NCBI RefSeq assembly: GCF_018143015.1
Contig: NC_054740.1
Location: 76,375,915 to 76,439,914, forward strand
Direction: 5' to 3'
From: Lytechinus variegatus
Lineage: Eukaryota > Echinodermata > Echinoidea > Temnopleuroida > Toxopneustidae
Length of the DNA: 64,000 nt
Shown here: in pieces, positions 25,801 through 40,800 of the stretch
Numbering within the stretch: position 1 is the stretch's first letter
Layout of the letters: the number at the start of each line of letters is the position of its first letter
Program-made: the position numbers and the translations under genes
The notes under the pieces: generated by a model
Told to the model about the DNA's origin: nothing
Database searches by the model: none
Seen by the model: only the letters and a program-made list of their open reading frames with translations

Positions 25801-28800
25801 GCTATTTCTCTAGAATGTCACAAATTATTTTAGGGATCCCTTGAGATTAAAAAATATTAAAAATACTCTCAGGGAATTTGATAGTGGGCTATTGAAATAA
25901 TCTATTTTGTTTATTTCTAACATTCTTGGATATAATAATGAAACAATATTACCACTATTAATAACAACAACAACAATAATAATAATAATATATAACAATA
26001 CATACATACATTCATAAGATTTATATAGCGTCTTTCCATTTTGATTTAATGATAAGAGAAGAAAAAACACTAAAACCTAAAACGATGGGGCAATGCTTTG
26101 TAAAAGTTACATCAATAAAATAGATTCAGATATCAATCGAAGTAAACATCAATTTGAAATTCAATAAATACCCCATAATTCATCAGTTCAAAATTGCTTG
26201 AAGTGATTATGCATGTATGTTACCAATATCACATACTTGTAGAACACTGTTAGTTAATTGAAAGGCGAGTTCGACATAACATCAACATAGTTGTAATAGA
26301 ACCCAAAATTTTGTTAAAAATATAAGTGAATTATTGGCGAAAAAGCACAAATGAATGACTAGGATATGGATCTGTATTTTGTTAATATTATGACGTCACA
26401 TATTACCATCAGTACTAGCCCATTTATCGTATGCTATAAATTTTATTCATATGGTCCTTGTAATAGGCCTACACGATATTTACAAATGGCCAGTGTCAGG
26501 AATCTTTTTCTTCACATTTTCTTTTAACAGTTAGATAACTTTGAAATGGATAATGCGTATTGTTTTGATGACTGCAATCTTAAGATATCGAAAGCGATCG
26601 ATAACAGTCACTGACGCGTGACTCTCGGGAATTGCATATATTATACTAAAGTATCATGATGGAACGAATTTGCCCTGAAAAGAACGAAATAATTCATAAT
26701 ACGTTAAGAGGAAATCCCCAACGTCACATTAAATAGATTTCCGGGTTTGATAACAAATAATAAAAAGTCTAAAAATGCAAAGGGAAGAGTAAAACAATCA
26801 ATCCCCCTAAAAAAATAATAATAACAATAAAATGAATGAATCACTGTACCTGAATATCATAGGGAACAATTATTATATATTGGTACGATGGTACTCTCGG
26901 CCAATTTTTTTATTAATTTGTTTTCCCCAAATAGTTCAATTGAAAATGTATTTAAAAAATCAATAATACAATAGAATAAATTCATAAAGAAATATTGGCA
27001 AAAAATGATACATTGCATTTTTCAGTAGATATTGACTTTCTACGAGGCCAAATTGGCAGAGAGAGTTATTAATGAAATTTTACTTTAAAAAATGAAAGGA
27101 TTATCAAGAAGACACGAGTATATTCAAATAAAAATACTAAAATGATATCACTGGTGGTACATCACTATCGTGGGTAGGAAATTGTAAATGGAGAGCTATT
27201 GCTCGGATCGTTCGGATCATTCCCAATACAAAAGGGGAGAAAAGATGATAATGACTGTCGAATCGCAATAGAACGAAGGATTCAAATGAAAAGAAATCAG
27301 GGTTAGATATGAACATGCTGAAAGAAAGGGCAATGAATAGGATTATTTCAAGATATAGAAAGGATGCTTTAGAATAAGATGTTCCAGTAAACCTTTCTCA
27401 TTTTAGCTGCTACATAACAGCCTCTAGATGATATTCATTGTTTCAAATACTTAACGCCAATTCTTAGAAGAAAATTTAGCATCAGTCGCAACAACAATCC
27501 CGACAAAAGAACTCATCGAAGAAAAAAATCTAATCATATCTGAATAGAAGACCCCGACTGAGCCAGATTTTTTACAAGAATATATAAGCGTTTATAAATA
27601 TTTCAATCCAGTGTATCATATCTATGGTCATTGAAAACAAAATTAAGATTTTCTTTACTGAACGAGGATTATGAACGAATGGAGAATTGGGTCATATAGA
27701 GAACCAAAAGACTGAGTTATTAGTCTATATATCATTTTCTGATGATAATTAAGAAAATGTATGGCAATATTTAAGTTGTGAATGTATCTCTAATTGTAGT
27801 ATCTCAGCTAGAGTTTATACTTTACAAATATAATTACAGTGAGGTAAAGCTATATCCCCATCAGACCCACCTTCCCACTAAAACCAAAGAAAGTGCATTC
27901 GAATAACTGATTTCATAAAACATTGTAATCAGTGAATACAGACTAAATTTAAGCTCTTTTAAATCGGGTGGGTGTTTCATAAAGCTGTTCGCAAGTTAAG
28001 AACGACTGGTGATCCTTTCTTACGCACAAACCCCTCGCCCATTAACGTTATCATGTATTACATTTTCCACAAGAAAGGATCACCAGTCGTTCTTAGAATC
28101 GCTCTCATCTTGCGAACAGCTTTGTGAAACGGCCCAAAAAAATCATGGCTCTTCCCTTCTATTCACAGGTGTCGCTTGAAAACTCGTAAAAAGTATACCT
28201 TTTCTTGTTTCACGAATAGCGTGTGAAGTGTTGTAAAAATGCCCCAAATGAGAGGAAACAAAGGCATGCTTTCGAGAAAAGATGGCAAAAATCGAGGAAA
28301 AGGGATATATTTCTGGATTTCATATGAATACAGAACAAGCAGTGCCTTCTGAGTCCATTATATTTTTCGTCAAAGAAACGTTGTGTAATATATTTCAGCA
28401 AGTTCATTTTAATATTCATAACTTTTCATCCGTTATTCTTAATCAAGTCATTTTTAGTAAAATAAGCAGTATCTCATTCAGTTTGCATTATATGTTTTGG
28501 ATTTTCATATGCAACAAATGCCTGTTTTCTGACGAAATAAAATGAATAAATCAAATATGTCAAAATAAATCCAAAACACTGTATTTCACACTGAGACACT
28601 AACCACCACTGTCCCTGGCTAAGTATATTAAGAGCAATGACACGGATCAAACTAAAGTATATTAAATTTCTATCATAGATTTGCGAGGGTATATTGTTAC
28701 TTTAGTCAAATGTTTAATTATATTTTCAATACAACTTTGATTTGATTTGCTCCTGAGCAACATGTTTTTCAAAGTAGTTACTATTTGATGGTAAAATAGT

Positions 28801-31800
28801 TAATGAAATCCATGGAAGTTAATTTCATGAGTTTCTTTTGGTGCAGCATGCAGACTTTCACGCATAATGCTTACAATTTGAGATAATCTCACTTTGAAAA
28901 TGAATAATTAACGGGTTTACTGATTTGGATTGCTCCAGCACTGTACTGTCGAACTGTCACAATCAAATTTTAGCTTTTTTCTTATCACATACGATTTATT
29001 GGAGCAAAACATGTACTTATTTACTTGCAAATGCAAAAGAAAATGATTTAAAACAAATCAAACTTACCAGACGGTTCCCGCCCTGAGCGAATTAGAAACG
29101 TAGAGGGCCTTGTCGATATCTTTTGTGAATACAGCTGCAGCAAGCCCGTACTCTGTGTTGTTGGCCCTGTTGATCACTTCATTCATCTCACTGAACTTAA
29201 AGATGCTCTGCACTGGTCCAAAGATCTGAATGAAAGAGTCAACGAGGGTCAGGCTTAAAAGGAATTCTGAGTCATAGAAGGTGATATGAAATTATATGCG
29301 TGGTAAAGGGATTCATTTACAAATTTTATTTGCTCTTTTAATGCAGGTAAAAGTCACTATTTCTTCTGAAAATGACTTTGTTTTCGTCAAATCACTCAAC
29401 TATATATATATAATATATGTATATAAGACCTATTAGAAAATTAAACATAGCTGTCTAAGATGGGGGGGGGGCTCAAACATTTTGGTGAGAGGTAAAGGGT
29501 ACACTGAGGCATCAGCCATCCAAATACAAAATGTGTTTAAATGAACATTCAGTTTATGTAGGTTTGAAATATTTTAGCATCCATTAACATAAAAGGACCA
29601 GTATGAATCTAACCTTAAAGGGAAATACAATACCTCTTCTTTAGCGATTCGCATGTTATCATTTACGTCTGTAAACACTGTTGGTTCAATGTAGTAACCC
29701 CTGTCCCCATGGCGACTACCTCCTGTTGCTAATTTAGCTCCATCTGATTTCCCGCTTTCAATCAAACCCAAGATCTTCTTGAACTGCTCGTCATTGATCT
29801 GAAAAATAAAAAAATATATTTACAATCATTTTTTTGTTTTGTGCTTGTTAGGCGAGTGATTTTGGCCAGTAGCATAATCAATAAACAGAAAGCAAAGGGG
29901 AAAAAAGCGTTGCAAAATGGACATCAAAATTTTCCTGTGAACCTAGAATCCTTTTATCCTATTATCCTATTATTCATACCTGTGGTCCCTGGTTCTTGCT
30001 CATATCGAAAGGATCACCGACGGCTTTAGCCTTAGCACGTTCCACGCTGCGTTCTACGAACTCATCATAGACCCGGTCCTCAACGAAGGTCCTAGATCCA
30101 GCACAACAGGCCTGGCCCATGTTCCAGAAGATGGCCGAATGACTCTGCTCTACCGCGTGCTCAACTGGATGATGGAATCAGGTATGACAAAATGTATCGG
30201 TAATTGTATATTCACGATTCAACCAGATAATAATGTGAGCTATCATCAATTAATTTAAGATGCAATCGAGAATAAAATGAGAGACATAGGGTGTACGATC
30301 ATTGAAATGTCTATTATTCAGAGTGAATATCATAGTATTAGACTGGAAATAGAAAGTAATGACATCATCAAAAGAGAATACCGAAGGATCTATGATGTCT
30401 CCACGCAGGTCTCTTCATTATTACAATGAGTTGATGGTTAGAAACCTCGAACAGGTAAGATGATCAAAATAAGATCGAGAAATTCTTATCACAAAAAATA
30501 ATACTGGATAGGCTTATATATACGGCTGATGATTGATAGGTCTTAATGTGGAAAAGATAATCAATAGTTTAAAGAAACGGATTGCATAGTATTTTTAAGT
30601 AACGAGTATAGCTTGTTTCATCATCGGCGACAACTAAAGGTTTATTTTTCTATTTTTGCAACACCAGAAATACTAACAATTTTTTCTAAAAAAATATACT
30701 TTTTCAACTTTACACTAACGTTAACTAAAAATTCAAATAGTTTGATTTTTTTCAGACGAAAACAGTAAAATCAAAGAGGTAAAAAAAACTATGCTCATCT
30801 TACTTAACATGTTTACTTATATAATTAATAAGTTGGAATAAAGTCAATTTACATATATTTTAGGAGATGATGCAGTGGTAAGAAAAATAATATTATTCAA
30901 GTTGTATGATTCAGTGCAGTAATGAGCAAAAAAAAGAAAGCAAAATGAAAACGAAAAGTTTGTGTTAGAATTTGACATAATATCAAAAAGATAACCTTAC
31001 CCCCTCTCCTATCCTTTCCTTTTCCTTTTTCTTGATCGTAGAACTTTTCTGGGGGAAACATAGCCCACAAGCCCCCACCGTTCTGTACGATAGTTTAATT
31101 AAAGAAAAATTATCAAAGCTTACGATCCGCATCTGCAAGGATGATGTTGGGACTTTTTCCGCCAAGTTCAAGGGTGACCTTCTTAATATTCGATGCTCCT
31201 GCTGCTTGCTGAATGATTTTTCCGATCTACAAAACCAAAGAAGGAAAGGATTGTGGTAGAAAAGATTCGTTTTTAAGAGAGTGAATCATTTATTAACAAA
31301 AGACATCTCTATACGCGAATGCACTTATACGCCTATCTCTCGGAATACATAATGGGTGATTTCAAGTACGGTGTTGGCCTTGGTGTTGGTGTTAGTGTTG
31401 AAATTTGGATTGCTTCCCCTAGCTCCAAAAACTTATTCAGAGTTTGTAAAACTGATCCAGATCACATTATTGACATCTCAACAACTAGTGAGTGACTTTT
31501 CGAGACCATCTTCATTTTATGTTTAGTGTTATAATCGTGTATACATTGACCTAACACCAACACCAAAAGGTCAACACTGAACTTGAAATCACCCAATGTC
31601 CGGCTGAATTCATTTCATTGCTTACAGTGGCGGATCTACGCCCCCCCCTGGACTGCCCATCTAAAAAAAAAGAGTAATGACCTATACCAGCCCCAAATCA
31701 CCTTAATTTTATAGTGAACCCCCTCTTTTCCTGTAAAAAACAATTCCCGGTACACAAATGACATTCATTTGGTAGAAGAGCATTTTTTTTTTGGCTTGTC

Positions 31801-34800
31801 AATATTCTCGGTCAAACTCCCTCCTTGAAAAAAGAGCTAGATCCAATCAGGGATGATATTGTGGTTTAGGATCTTAGGCCTATTTGATGGTTATTCAATT
31901 TGTCTGCTAACTTTGAAAGAAAACGAGAAAGGTAAACAATCCTTAAAACAATATTACAATCTACTAATGAAAGAATATTATTGCTACATCCATCAGTGCA
32001 CGTTGAATGGAAAAAACTGACTGGTCAATGAGATTTTGATTATCATAATTCCACCCTCTCGGGTTATCAATGCACGTTGTCGTCTTGGGGTCGGGAAGTG
32101 TCTTCCAGTAAACAGTAAAGCTGTCATTTTTAATGGTTTTGTATTTCTTACCTCTGTAGATCCTGTAAACGCAACCTTGTCAATGCCTGGGTGACTGGCG
32201 ATTGCTGCACCAGCAGTAGGTCCATATCCCGACAGAACATTGATCACTCCTGGTGGAAATCCAGCCTGTAGCATCAAACAACATAAAAAACACTTTTAGT
32301 TTATTTAAAAAGAAAGTTTAGTTTTGAAAAGAGAAATCAGTGTGATGACCAATATACAACCAATTCAGTTTGTTAGTTTTTTTGTCATTACATATAACCT
32401 AATCTGCAGACAGCTTTTTAAAAATGATTTTCTAACAGTATACGGTTTTGATATTCCTTGGAGGATATGAATCTTTAATTTCAGTCATTTTTTTTCCTTA
32501 ATCCAAAGATAATGGAGTCAATATGCAAACTAGTTATAGAGAGAATAAGAAAATAAATTACAAAAGATTAATATACCGGTATAGTAATTAAAAAGAGGGA
32601 GGGAGAAAAATACACTTTTAACATAATTATTTATTTTATTTTTCACTTATGTTACTCTTATCAATTTCCCCCTTTCCATCACACAATCGATGGACTTAGG
32701 ACCCGGATTTAGGAATGGTAAATTGTTCTCGTTGATAGAATCTAACATGCACAAGATAAAATAAAACTAAACTAAAATAAACAAAAAACCTTATTAAAAC
32801 CAAATCAGGTCGACATTATCTTTCCCTCTGAAAATCTGACGATAACCACAGCAACAAAAATCCTGGATTTACCGTTTGTAGAGCCACGGGCCCCGTCTTA
32901 CAGAGAGTTGCGACTGATCCAATCAATTGCAACTGTATGGAAATCCATTAATACCACAATTTGTCTCCTTAGTAAACAAATAAGATCTCAAATGAATCTT
33001 CAAGAGAACGATGAATATACATCATATCTAGAAAATATTTTGAACAAACATGCATTTTAAATGATGGTATTGGTGACCGTCCATAGATGTGATTGATCGG
33101 ATCAATCGCAACGGGGCCCTAAAATAATTATTACCTCTTTGGCGAGTTCAGCCATGTAAAGTGCAGTGAGAGGTGTCTGTTCTGCTGTTTTCATCACGAT
33201 GGTGTTTCCACAAGCCAGAGCAGGAGCCCACTTCCAGGCCAGCATCAACAGCGGGAAATTCCACTTTAAAAATACAGAATTTGAAAATTTATAACATTGA
33301 TAATTGTATTGTTTTTAAGTAAGTTGATGTGTATTCACCGTGAACACAAACTCTCCATGGGGGGGGGGGCAATGGCATGGTTAGCGTGGCATAAAATTCT
33401 GCATAATAACAGCTTCATATTTCAAGGATATTGAAATTTGGGTTGGTCAAAGGCGTGTCCGGTACGTCTTTATGGAATGGTTTCTGACAACAGGGGCGGA
33501 TCCAGACTTTTCCAAAGAGGGTGGGGGCACATTTTCCCAATGGAAATTGGACAAGCAAAAACAAAAAGAAAAACAAATTCTCACTTTCAAGGTGGGTCAC
33601 GGGCCGGCTGTAACCCCTCCTCCTTTGGATCCGCCACTGTCTGACAGAGTAATTGGTTTGAGTAAATATTTACAGTTCAGTAGACTAATACCCGTTATCC
33701 TGTGTCATCATTAAAATGCCACCTCACGAATAGTTGACTTTGAACAAATCATTATCAGGTCATGAGAGGTTTATTTTGACCAAACAAGGTCAGTATATTG
33801 CAAATGTTTAGAAAAGGTCAAAATAAAGTAAATAAAACAAAACAATAAATAACTCGCCGAAAGTATAAATGAATTGAAATAAGAATTCAATAGACCTTAA
33901 GAGGCCTATACTCGCAGGAAGTCACAGCTTTATACAGTTCCCTTGTAATACAATGTAATGGTGAGAAAATAGCCAAGAAACAACCAAAAAAGCTTAAAGT
34001 ATGTTTATTTTATTCCTCTCGTTCCTCTCTGCAATTGGATTTAATTATTCTTTAAGAAAAATGTGACACATGTATTTGCACTTAAATAATTTTATAAGCA
34101 TTGTATTGAAAATGATTTGAACATTCAATAACACTTTATCATGTTTAATGACTTAGAAGAATAATCGAAACAGGTACACCTATTCTAATAAAGATTTCAA
34201 ATATCTCACTAAGGATTCTTTCGTTACTTTTTACATTTAGCCCTATCTACTTTGTTATATTTTTCCGATTCTATTTGTGAATCCCTTGATTTCGCCAGAG
34301 TGAAACTATTACCATGGAAACATTTTGGGATAAATTGTCAGTGGTCATAGAATCAATGCCAGCTCAATATAATAACACTTTATTTTTTTATGAGGTCCAG
34401 GATGGCGGGAACTTCCGTAATGCTGCCAAAAACATGTTCTTCTGGTCATATGGTATTCATGTAACAACTTCCCTTTAGAAGATAATGTATTTCCTGTAGA
34501 AATATGACCTACATTATTGTTCTCTCCACCCATTATGTACATAATGTGTTTAAAAAAGAGACAAAAAGAAAACCTTACAGGAATGATCTGCCCGCAGACG
34601 CCTACTGGTTCATGCCTCGTATATGTCATGAAATCTCCATCTAAATTTATGTAAAAATGATAAATGAAAAACAAACAAAATTCATTACAAGGAGCGACAT
34701 ATAAAAGGAAGTGTCTCTGATATACCCCCACATTGTCTCCCTTTGAATAGATGATATCTGATAACTTTAAATCATGATTTTTTTATCAATATATTTTGCG

Positions 34801-37800
34801 AATCGGTGCACGCATTAACCATGTTAATTTCCGATACACCAATACCACATGCAGGGGTACAGTTTATTATCATGATAATGATCCTGGTATATATTCACAA
34901 AAGACCCTCCCATGACAAATGAAAACATAAGGCATGCAAACATGACAAGCACCATTGTTACTTTATTTGAAATTTGGACTCTCGGAGTGGGATGTAAACA
35001 TCGTATGACTCGGAAAGTTGATGTCAATAGATTTTCCATAATTACTGTATACGGTAGCAGGTCGAGGGGTTTACCCCCCCCCCCTCCGTTGGGCTCCACC
35101 AAAAAGGAGGAAAGAGGGTCAAACTCCAACACCCTGCAGACAGAGTCACGCAAGCAGTGGATTGGCAGGAGGGTGGGGGGAGGGGGTTGAGGCAGGATGT
35201 CGCATTACATCGTCATTGGGTCAAACCAACTACAGCGAGAGCTAAAAGCTAGGTCCGCCACTGGTGTAGAATTATTGGACCCTATAGTAACATCATTGGC
35301 AACTTACCAACAGGAATTGTTTTCCCTTCAATTTTGTCAGCCCATCCAGCATAATATCTGGTGTGAGGAAGTAAGAATATAAAGCATCATCAACAACGAA
35401 AAAGAAACCAAGAACATTTTTAAAAATGCTCATTTCGAAGTGGAAAAAAGGTAAGGAAAAAAAGAAAAACAGATAACCCACACCAAAAATTTGGGCAAAC
35501 TTTATACTTTCCATCAACAAAATGGGGCGTGTCATCTCCTTTCATTAATCATCAATTATCAGTTTCGTGTTTATAACATTTAAAGGTTTGAAGGACACTT
35601 CGGAAGTAACCTTACAGTATATTGTATAATCAAAATTTTACACGGCAATTAAACCCTCAACTTTTCTTTCACTCAAATTTCGATTCATTTAGATTCCCCA
35701 ATACCAATGTCAATTTTGACAATTTGCCGTGTTTACACAGAAGATACGAATGATGTGTTTAAAAGCTTTGTAAATTAATTGCCATTTATCATGTCCCTGG
35801 AATACCCTTGAGTTACTTTCGATGCATTTACCATCCAAAGTGATTCGAACACTGCATGTAGTTCACGATTAACATGATAGCATCTGGAAGTTTCCTTCTT
35901 ACAATGGCAGAGAAATATACAACCTGGTATAATTTAGCAATGAAATTTGTTTCGCAAAGCAGCAAGTTGAGATTTTTTTACACATCCAGCTATTGAAAAT
36001 ATCACATAGTGGTTGCATATATATAACCTAAAGTCTGTTCATAGAATATCAAGTTAAAGCTATCGGTGATCGGAAAGAAAGAAAAAATTTGTTTGTTTGT
36101 TTTTTTTTTTTTGGGGGGGGGTTGCAATGCTTGTGTGAGAGAATAGTTTAGGTGACACAAACCTGAGTGTTGCTACAGACCCTGGTACATCAATGGTGAA
36201 GGAATCTTGGTATGGTTTACCGTTATCCAGAGTCTCCAGGCTCTTACAAATTAAGTACGAAAACATAACGAAAAAAGAAAAGGAAAATTCGCCATCATGG
36301 AAATAGGTACAGAAAATTATTTCAATTCAGAATCAATACTCGCAGATCTACATTCACAATAAAATGGGTTTTGAGAAATTAATAGTTTTCCTCCGATTTA
36401 TGATTTCGGCTCATTTGAACTGTCTGCATTCGACATTATCCTCTTTGACGACCCTCTTTCCCAACCCATCGCCTCCGCGGTACACGAAGATAATGACTTA
36501 ACTAAAAATGTCTTCAGTTCTGTACTTGAATAGGCCTATTTCTTGGTTGTTTGATTGTTACATAATAAATCAAGATAATGCACAACTTATGCAAAATTAA
36601 AATGGAAATAATAACTTAGTACGAAGTACTTTTAAAAGGTAAAGACTGAACACTTTCAGAGCCGTTGATACAAAGGCTTTATCCTTCTTTATTTCTTTGG
36701 ATCTTTTAGAGAGTCGGGGTTTGAATTTACTCACGGCGAGATATGCTGCGTCCCTCTCCATTAAATCAGCCAATCTGTTGAGGAGTTTACCCCTGTGGGA
36801 TGCATTGGCTGTACGCCATGGGGATCCAAGCCTGAAAGCTTCACTGGCTGCAGCATAGGCAATATCTACATCAGCCTGAGGAAAAAAGAAAACAAAACAA
36901 CAACAGAGATCAGGGCACGTTTCATAAAACTTGTTTAAAAATTTCAATAACAGTTTAAAACTACTGAAATCATTCAATATGATTTGCTGATAGTAAACAT
37001 GTAATGAGCATTATGCATTTTTTCCTTATTATTGTGGGAAAAAGTAGTAGGCCTACGGTAAAGTACTTTATAAAGAGCAGCACTACTAATACTACTACTA
37101 CTACTACTACTGTGGTGGTGGTAGTAGTGGTAGTAGTAGAAGTAGTAGTAGTGTAGAAGAATCTAATACCTTGTCAGCCTCGGATACCTCGGCAATCACT
37201 TCCTCTGTGGCGGGGTTAATGGTAGGGAATGTTTTACCACTGACTGAGTTCACCCATTCATTGTTGATAAAGAGCTATATAGAAAGAAACACATGACAAG
37301 AGCATAAAAACCTTGAAACATAAAATTAACAATAACCACTTCCTTTGGTGCAAATAATTATATTGATCAAATAGCTTAATTCACGTGTGATGCTATATGG
37401 CAAACCAGAAGTGAATAAAGAATAGCTACTTCGTAACTTGACAATGCTGTATGCAAAACGTGTGGTTGTGGTAGTGTTGGATGCTTGATCTTATAGCATT
37501 TATGTGGCATGGATCTTATATATGCCCTATTATTATCATTAATACCATCATAATTTCATTATCATTATTATTGACAGGATAAACGAGATCATGGCTATAT
37601 AGAGATGCATTTCGTAAGGAAGATTGAGCTCTAATTTGACGAAAAATAAGTGTTTTATGACTAAATAATAAAAAACAGAATTATCCTCTTCCATTATTTC
37701 AACAGATTTATCTTTCAGAAATATATTCTGGTGTCCGTGGTTTCGACGATAATTCATTGTACTATCACTGTCGATCTCAGTGATAATGAGAAGCTAGGTA

Positions 37801-40800
37801 TTATGGTAATTCAAACAAATAGCAAGGAAGTGGCATGAAAGTTATCATTAAAGCAATATTGTCATAAAAAATCATCAATCCATCCGGATGACATAAAACA
37901 GAATACACAAGGAAAGTCTGATCACATTAACACAATGTTAAAAGATCAAGGAGCACAAATCCTATGCTTAGCGCATAGTTACTGACTGCTATTTCAGTAA
38001 AAAAAAAGAAATACCACGATCCTCTATAAACATAAAAATTAAAAGAACCCAGTTTCTATCAATAAAACCAAATTGACATGACAACTTTATCCATCAGTCA
38101 AATTTTAAGATTCTTAGTCTAACTGCAAATGTGTTCCGTTACGGGTTTCAATATTGGATTCAGAATACCAGTTAAATTATTTTTTATCAGACCTCAGGCT
38201 TAGGGGACCAAACAACGATAGATAAGACTTGAATTATGTCGAATGATAAAAATTATGCACCATGCAGCTCCATTCTCCGGACTTGATCCTCATGCTAACT
38301 GACATCAATCTAAATAATCACAGTGATTCGGGTGCTGGCATGATCCGCTGATGAGGTGTAATACTCATTGTTACTGTTGTAATCATTTGAACTTTGTTTA
38401 ATCTTAACTGATGATAACTTGTTATTCTGAAAAGATTTAGTCTGGACTCTGCTAGACTACGAGTAACTTTGGGAAATATTCCAATTCATGTATAATGTTG
38501 AAAACCCGGAGTGGGAACATGGTAAGGCAGAAACAGATTCTAAAGCAGATTCTGTCAAGTTCAAGTATGAAATATGACCATCAAAATATACCACATGACC
38601 TCGTCTCCAGCGTCGTCATGTTTGTACTACTAAATTTAGAACATTATTGTCACAGACTCATGATAAAGAGCGCTGTTGTACATGTTTTGCTACGGAAACG
38701 TCGTTTGAACATACTGAAGATGCTATCTTTATAAGTTTTGTTTTCTTTGAGTTTCCAAGTTGGTACAATGTCAACAAAACCTGTCAAAATGGTCAATGTG
38801 CCTGTGGATATGTGTCTAACCTAAAAAGGAGGACAAGCATAAACAAATCATTGATTAGAAACTACATGTACCACTTTTTGTTAGGCCAACAATTATTTTA
38901 ATCGGATAACAGACATAACTTTTCACCATCAGATTGGTTATTTTGACCAATACTTCTTTAACCAATATAAGATAAATTGAAGATATCAGTCTTGAATTGA
39001 ACTCTCAAGGAAAGTTAATGTTAAGGCAAAAAAAAATTTAAAAAGGAAATGACAGTAACTGAAGTGATAAGCAGAAAGGGTCAAAAAAAGATATATGCCC
39101 CGTTTGATTCTCAGTCCAAAAATGGAGTACTATAATTTATTCGACATTATAGGTCAAACCGTGCATTGTGAATACATCAACCAGGGAATACTCCCTGCAT
39201 CAAACACACAACGTGATCAGATCACTTTAATTGCTTTAATAATTTCGCACCAAATGATTAGCCTCGTTGTTTAAAGCCAGGAACTTGGACATGCAGGCAA
39301 GCAGTATGCACTTTATTTCGTTACTCTATTGAATTTTTTTTTAATGAAACATTTTTTTACATACATGTAAGCTACTTTTATCCCGGCTTTTATCAGTGTA
39401 AATTTTGATTTTTACTTCACAAACTTTCTAAAATTATGGACCTGTTCAAATTATCGAAATTCATGGGTGGGATATGAATTTTTTCCCTTTGGGTCTAGTG
39501 GAATAAAGCTATTATAAGTCTATAAAAAATTGGCGAATTGATCAATGTCACATTGGTGGATACATGGTAAAAAGACTTCTGAAACATCCTTAACCAATTA
39601 AGGTTTTATACGACGCGTCAGCATACTGACTGGTCAATCAAAGTTTAGGACATCTTTTAAAGACAGTACGGTCATTAATGACATGATTGACATCGCCTTC
39701 TTGAAAGGCGATATTTTATCATAAAACACTATAAGGACTGCTGTGTAATATTTACACAAATGAAATTGGACAGTACTAACCTTTGAGAGTTCTTGATTAC
39801 TTAGCTATATTGATAAGCCATTCTTCATCAAACAGGCACTTTGGACTTGTTATTCACAATAAAGAATATTATGCTTAGCAAGCATGATTTACTCGTTAGG
39901 TCAGTTCATTTTTTATTACAAGATTATGGTAAATCCTGAGTTTGAGTCCGCAATATATTTAGATTTATTCATTTTCCGTTCACAAAGCACAACAAAATCA
40001 AACAATACATAGTAAAATTTAAAGTACAACATCAATCGAAATAAGGTATAAACAATGAGAACTAATGCAAACTAAAGTAACTTTGACTATAATAACTATA
40101 TAAAACAGAACGGAGGGGCTTGCCAAGAAAAGCGAAGTTTGTATGGGAGGCAAACCCCCGTAACTTAGTTTCAATACGTATATTTGGGAATGGGCAGGTG
40201 AAAGATAAATTTTGCAATAATTAATCGACACTGGTACTAAAATTGCACTTATGAAAGTCTTAACTACCCTTATTTTTCAATGTATATTTTAGCTCCTAAT
40301 AATGACTTAAACACATGGTCAAAAAAATCAGCATGCTCATGAATCGCTCTAAATACCGTCACGCGATGGAAATAATTTCCAGAAAATGAAATGAATTCCT
40401 TACATACCAGTGCAGGAGACAAATTGTAAAATGACGGCACGACGAAATAGTAAAAATTACATGACTGAGGCGACACGAAATGAGAGTGAGAAGAAACGGG
40501 GATTTTGTAATATTACGGGATTGTGGAAAATAATAGGATTGCGCTAGGGTATTTTTATGACTAGTGCTGGGAGGGGGGGGGGCAACCTACATTTCTCAAT
40601 TAAATTACAGGAGTGTTATATAGAGTTTATTATGACCAATAGCTCTCTTGTATTTTCTCTCCCTTTTTAACCACTCGAAAATTCACAGGTGCGGCCGCCC
40701 TGCTTGTCCTAATTGTCCTCTGTAATAATTTTCAGGCGGTCAGACATGACATATGGCGCATAATTTTGTAAAAAGCTGCGAGCGAGCAAAATATGTTTTG

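Larger units (their letters stand above)
20404..29067. other. Gene A intron 12, 8.66 kb, no gene inside
   Basis: This large intron holds at least three palindromic elements (21442-21613, 24745-24891, 27966-28135), AAC/AAT triplets near 25960-25990, and a stretch at 24907-24990 with repeated GTCCA(A/T)-type words. No open frame inside has a recognisable domain. The matching intron of gene B is 584 bp, so nearly all of this length is accessory. Confidence 0.75.

Noticed and set aside
37085..37152. CRISPR-like or satellite array
   Set aside because: It is a plain self-complementary triplet repeat in an intron of an animal gene.
38495..38901. Plus-strand open frames with a [14 protein letters not shown] cysteine stretch in intron 1 of gene A
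   Set aside because: Two overlapping frames, no splice borders, no recognisable domain fold and no repeat of the cysteine pattern. Chance is the simpler explanation.
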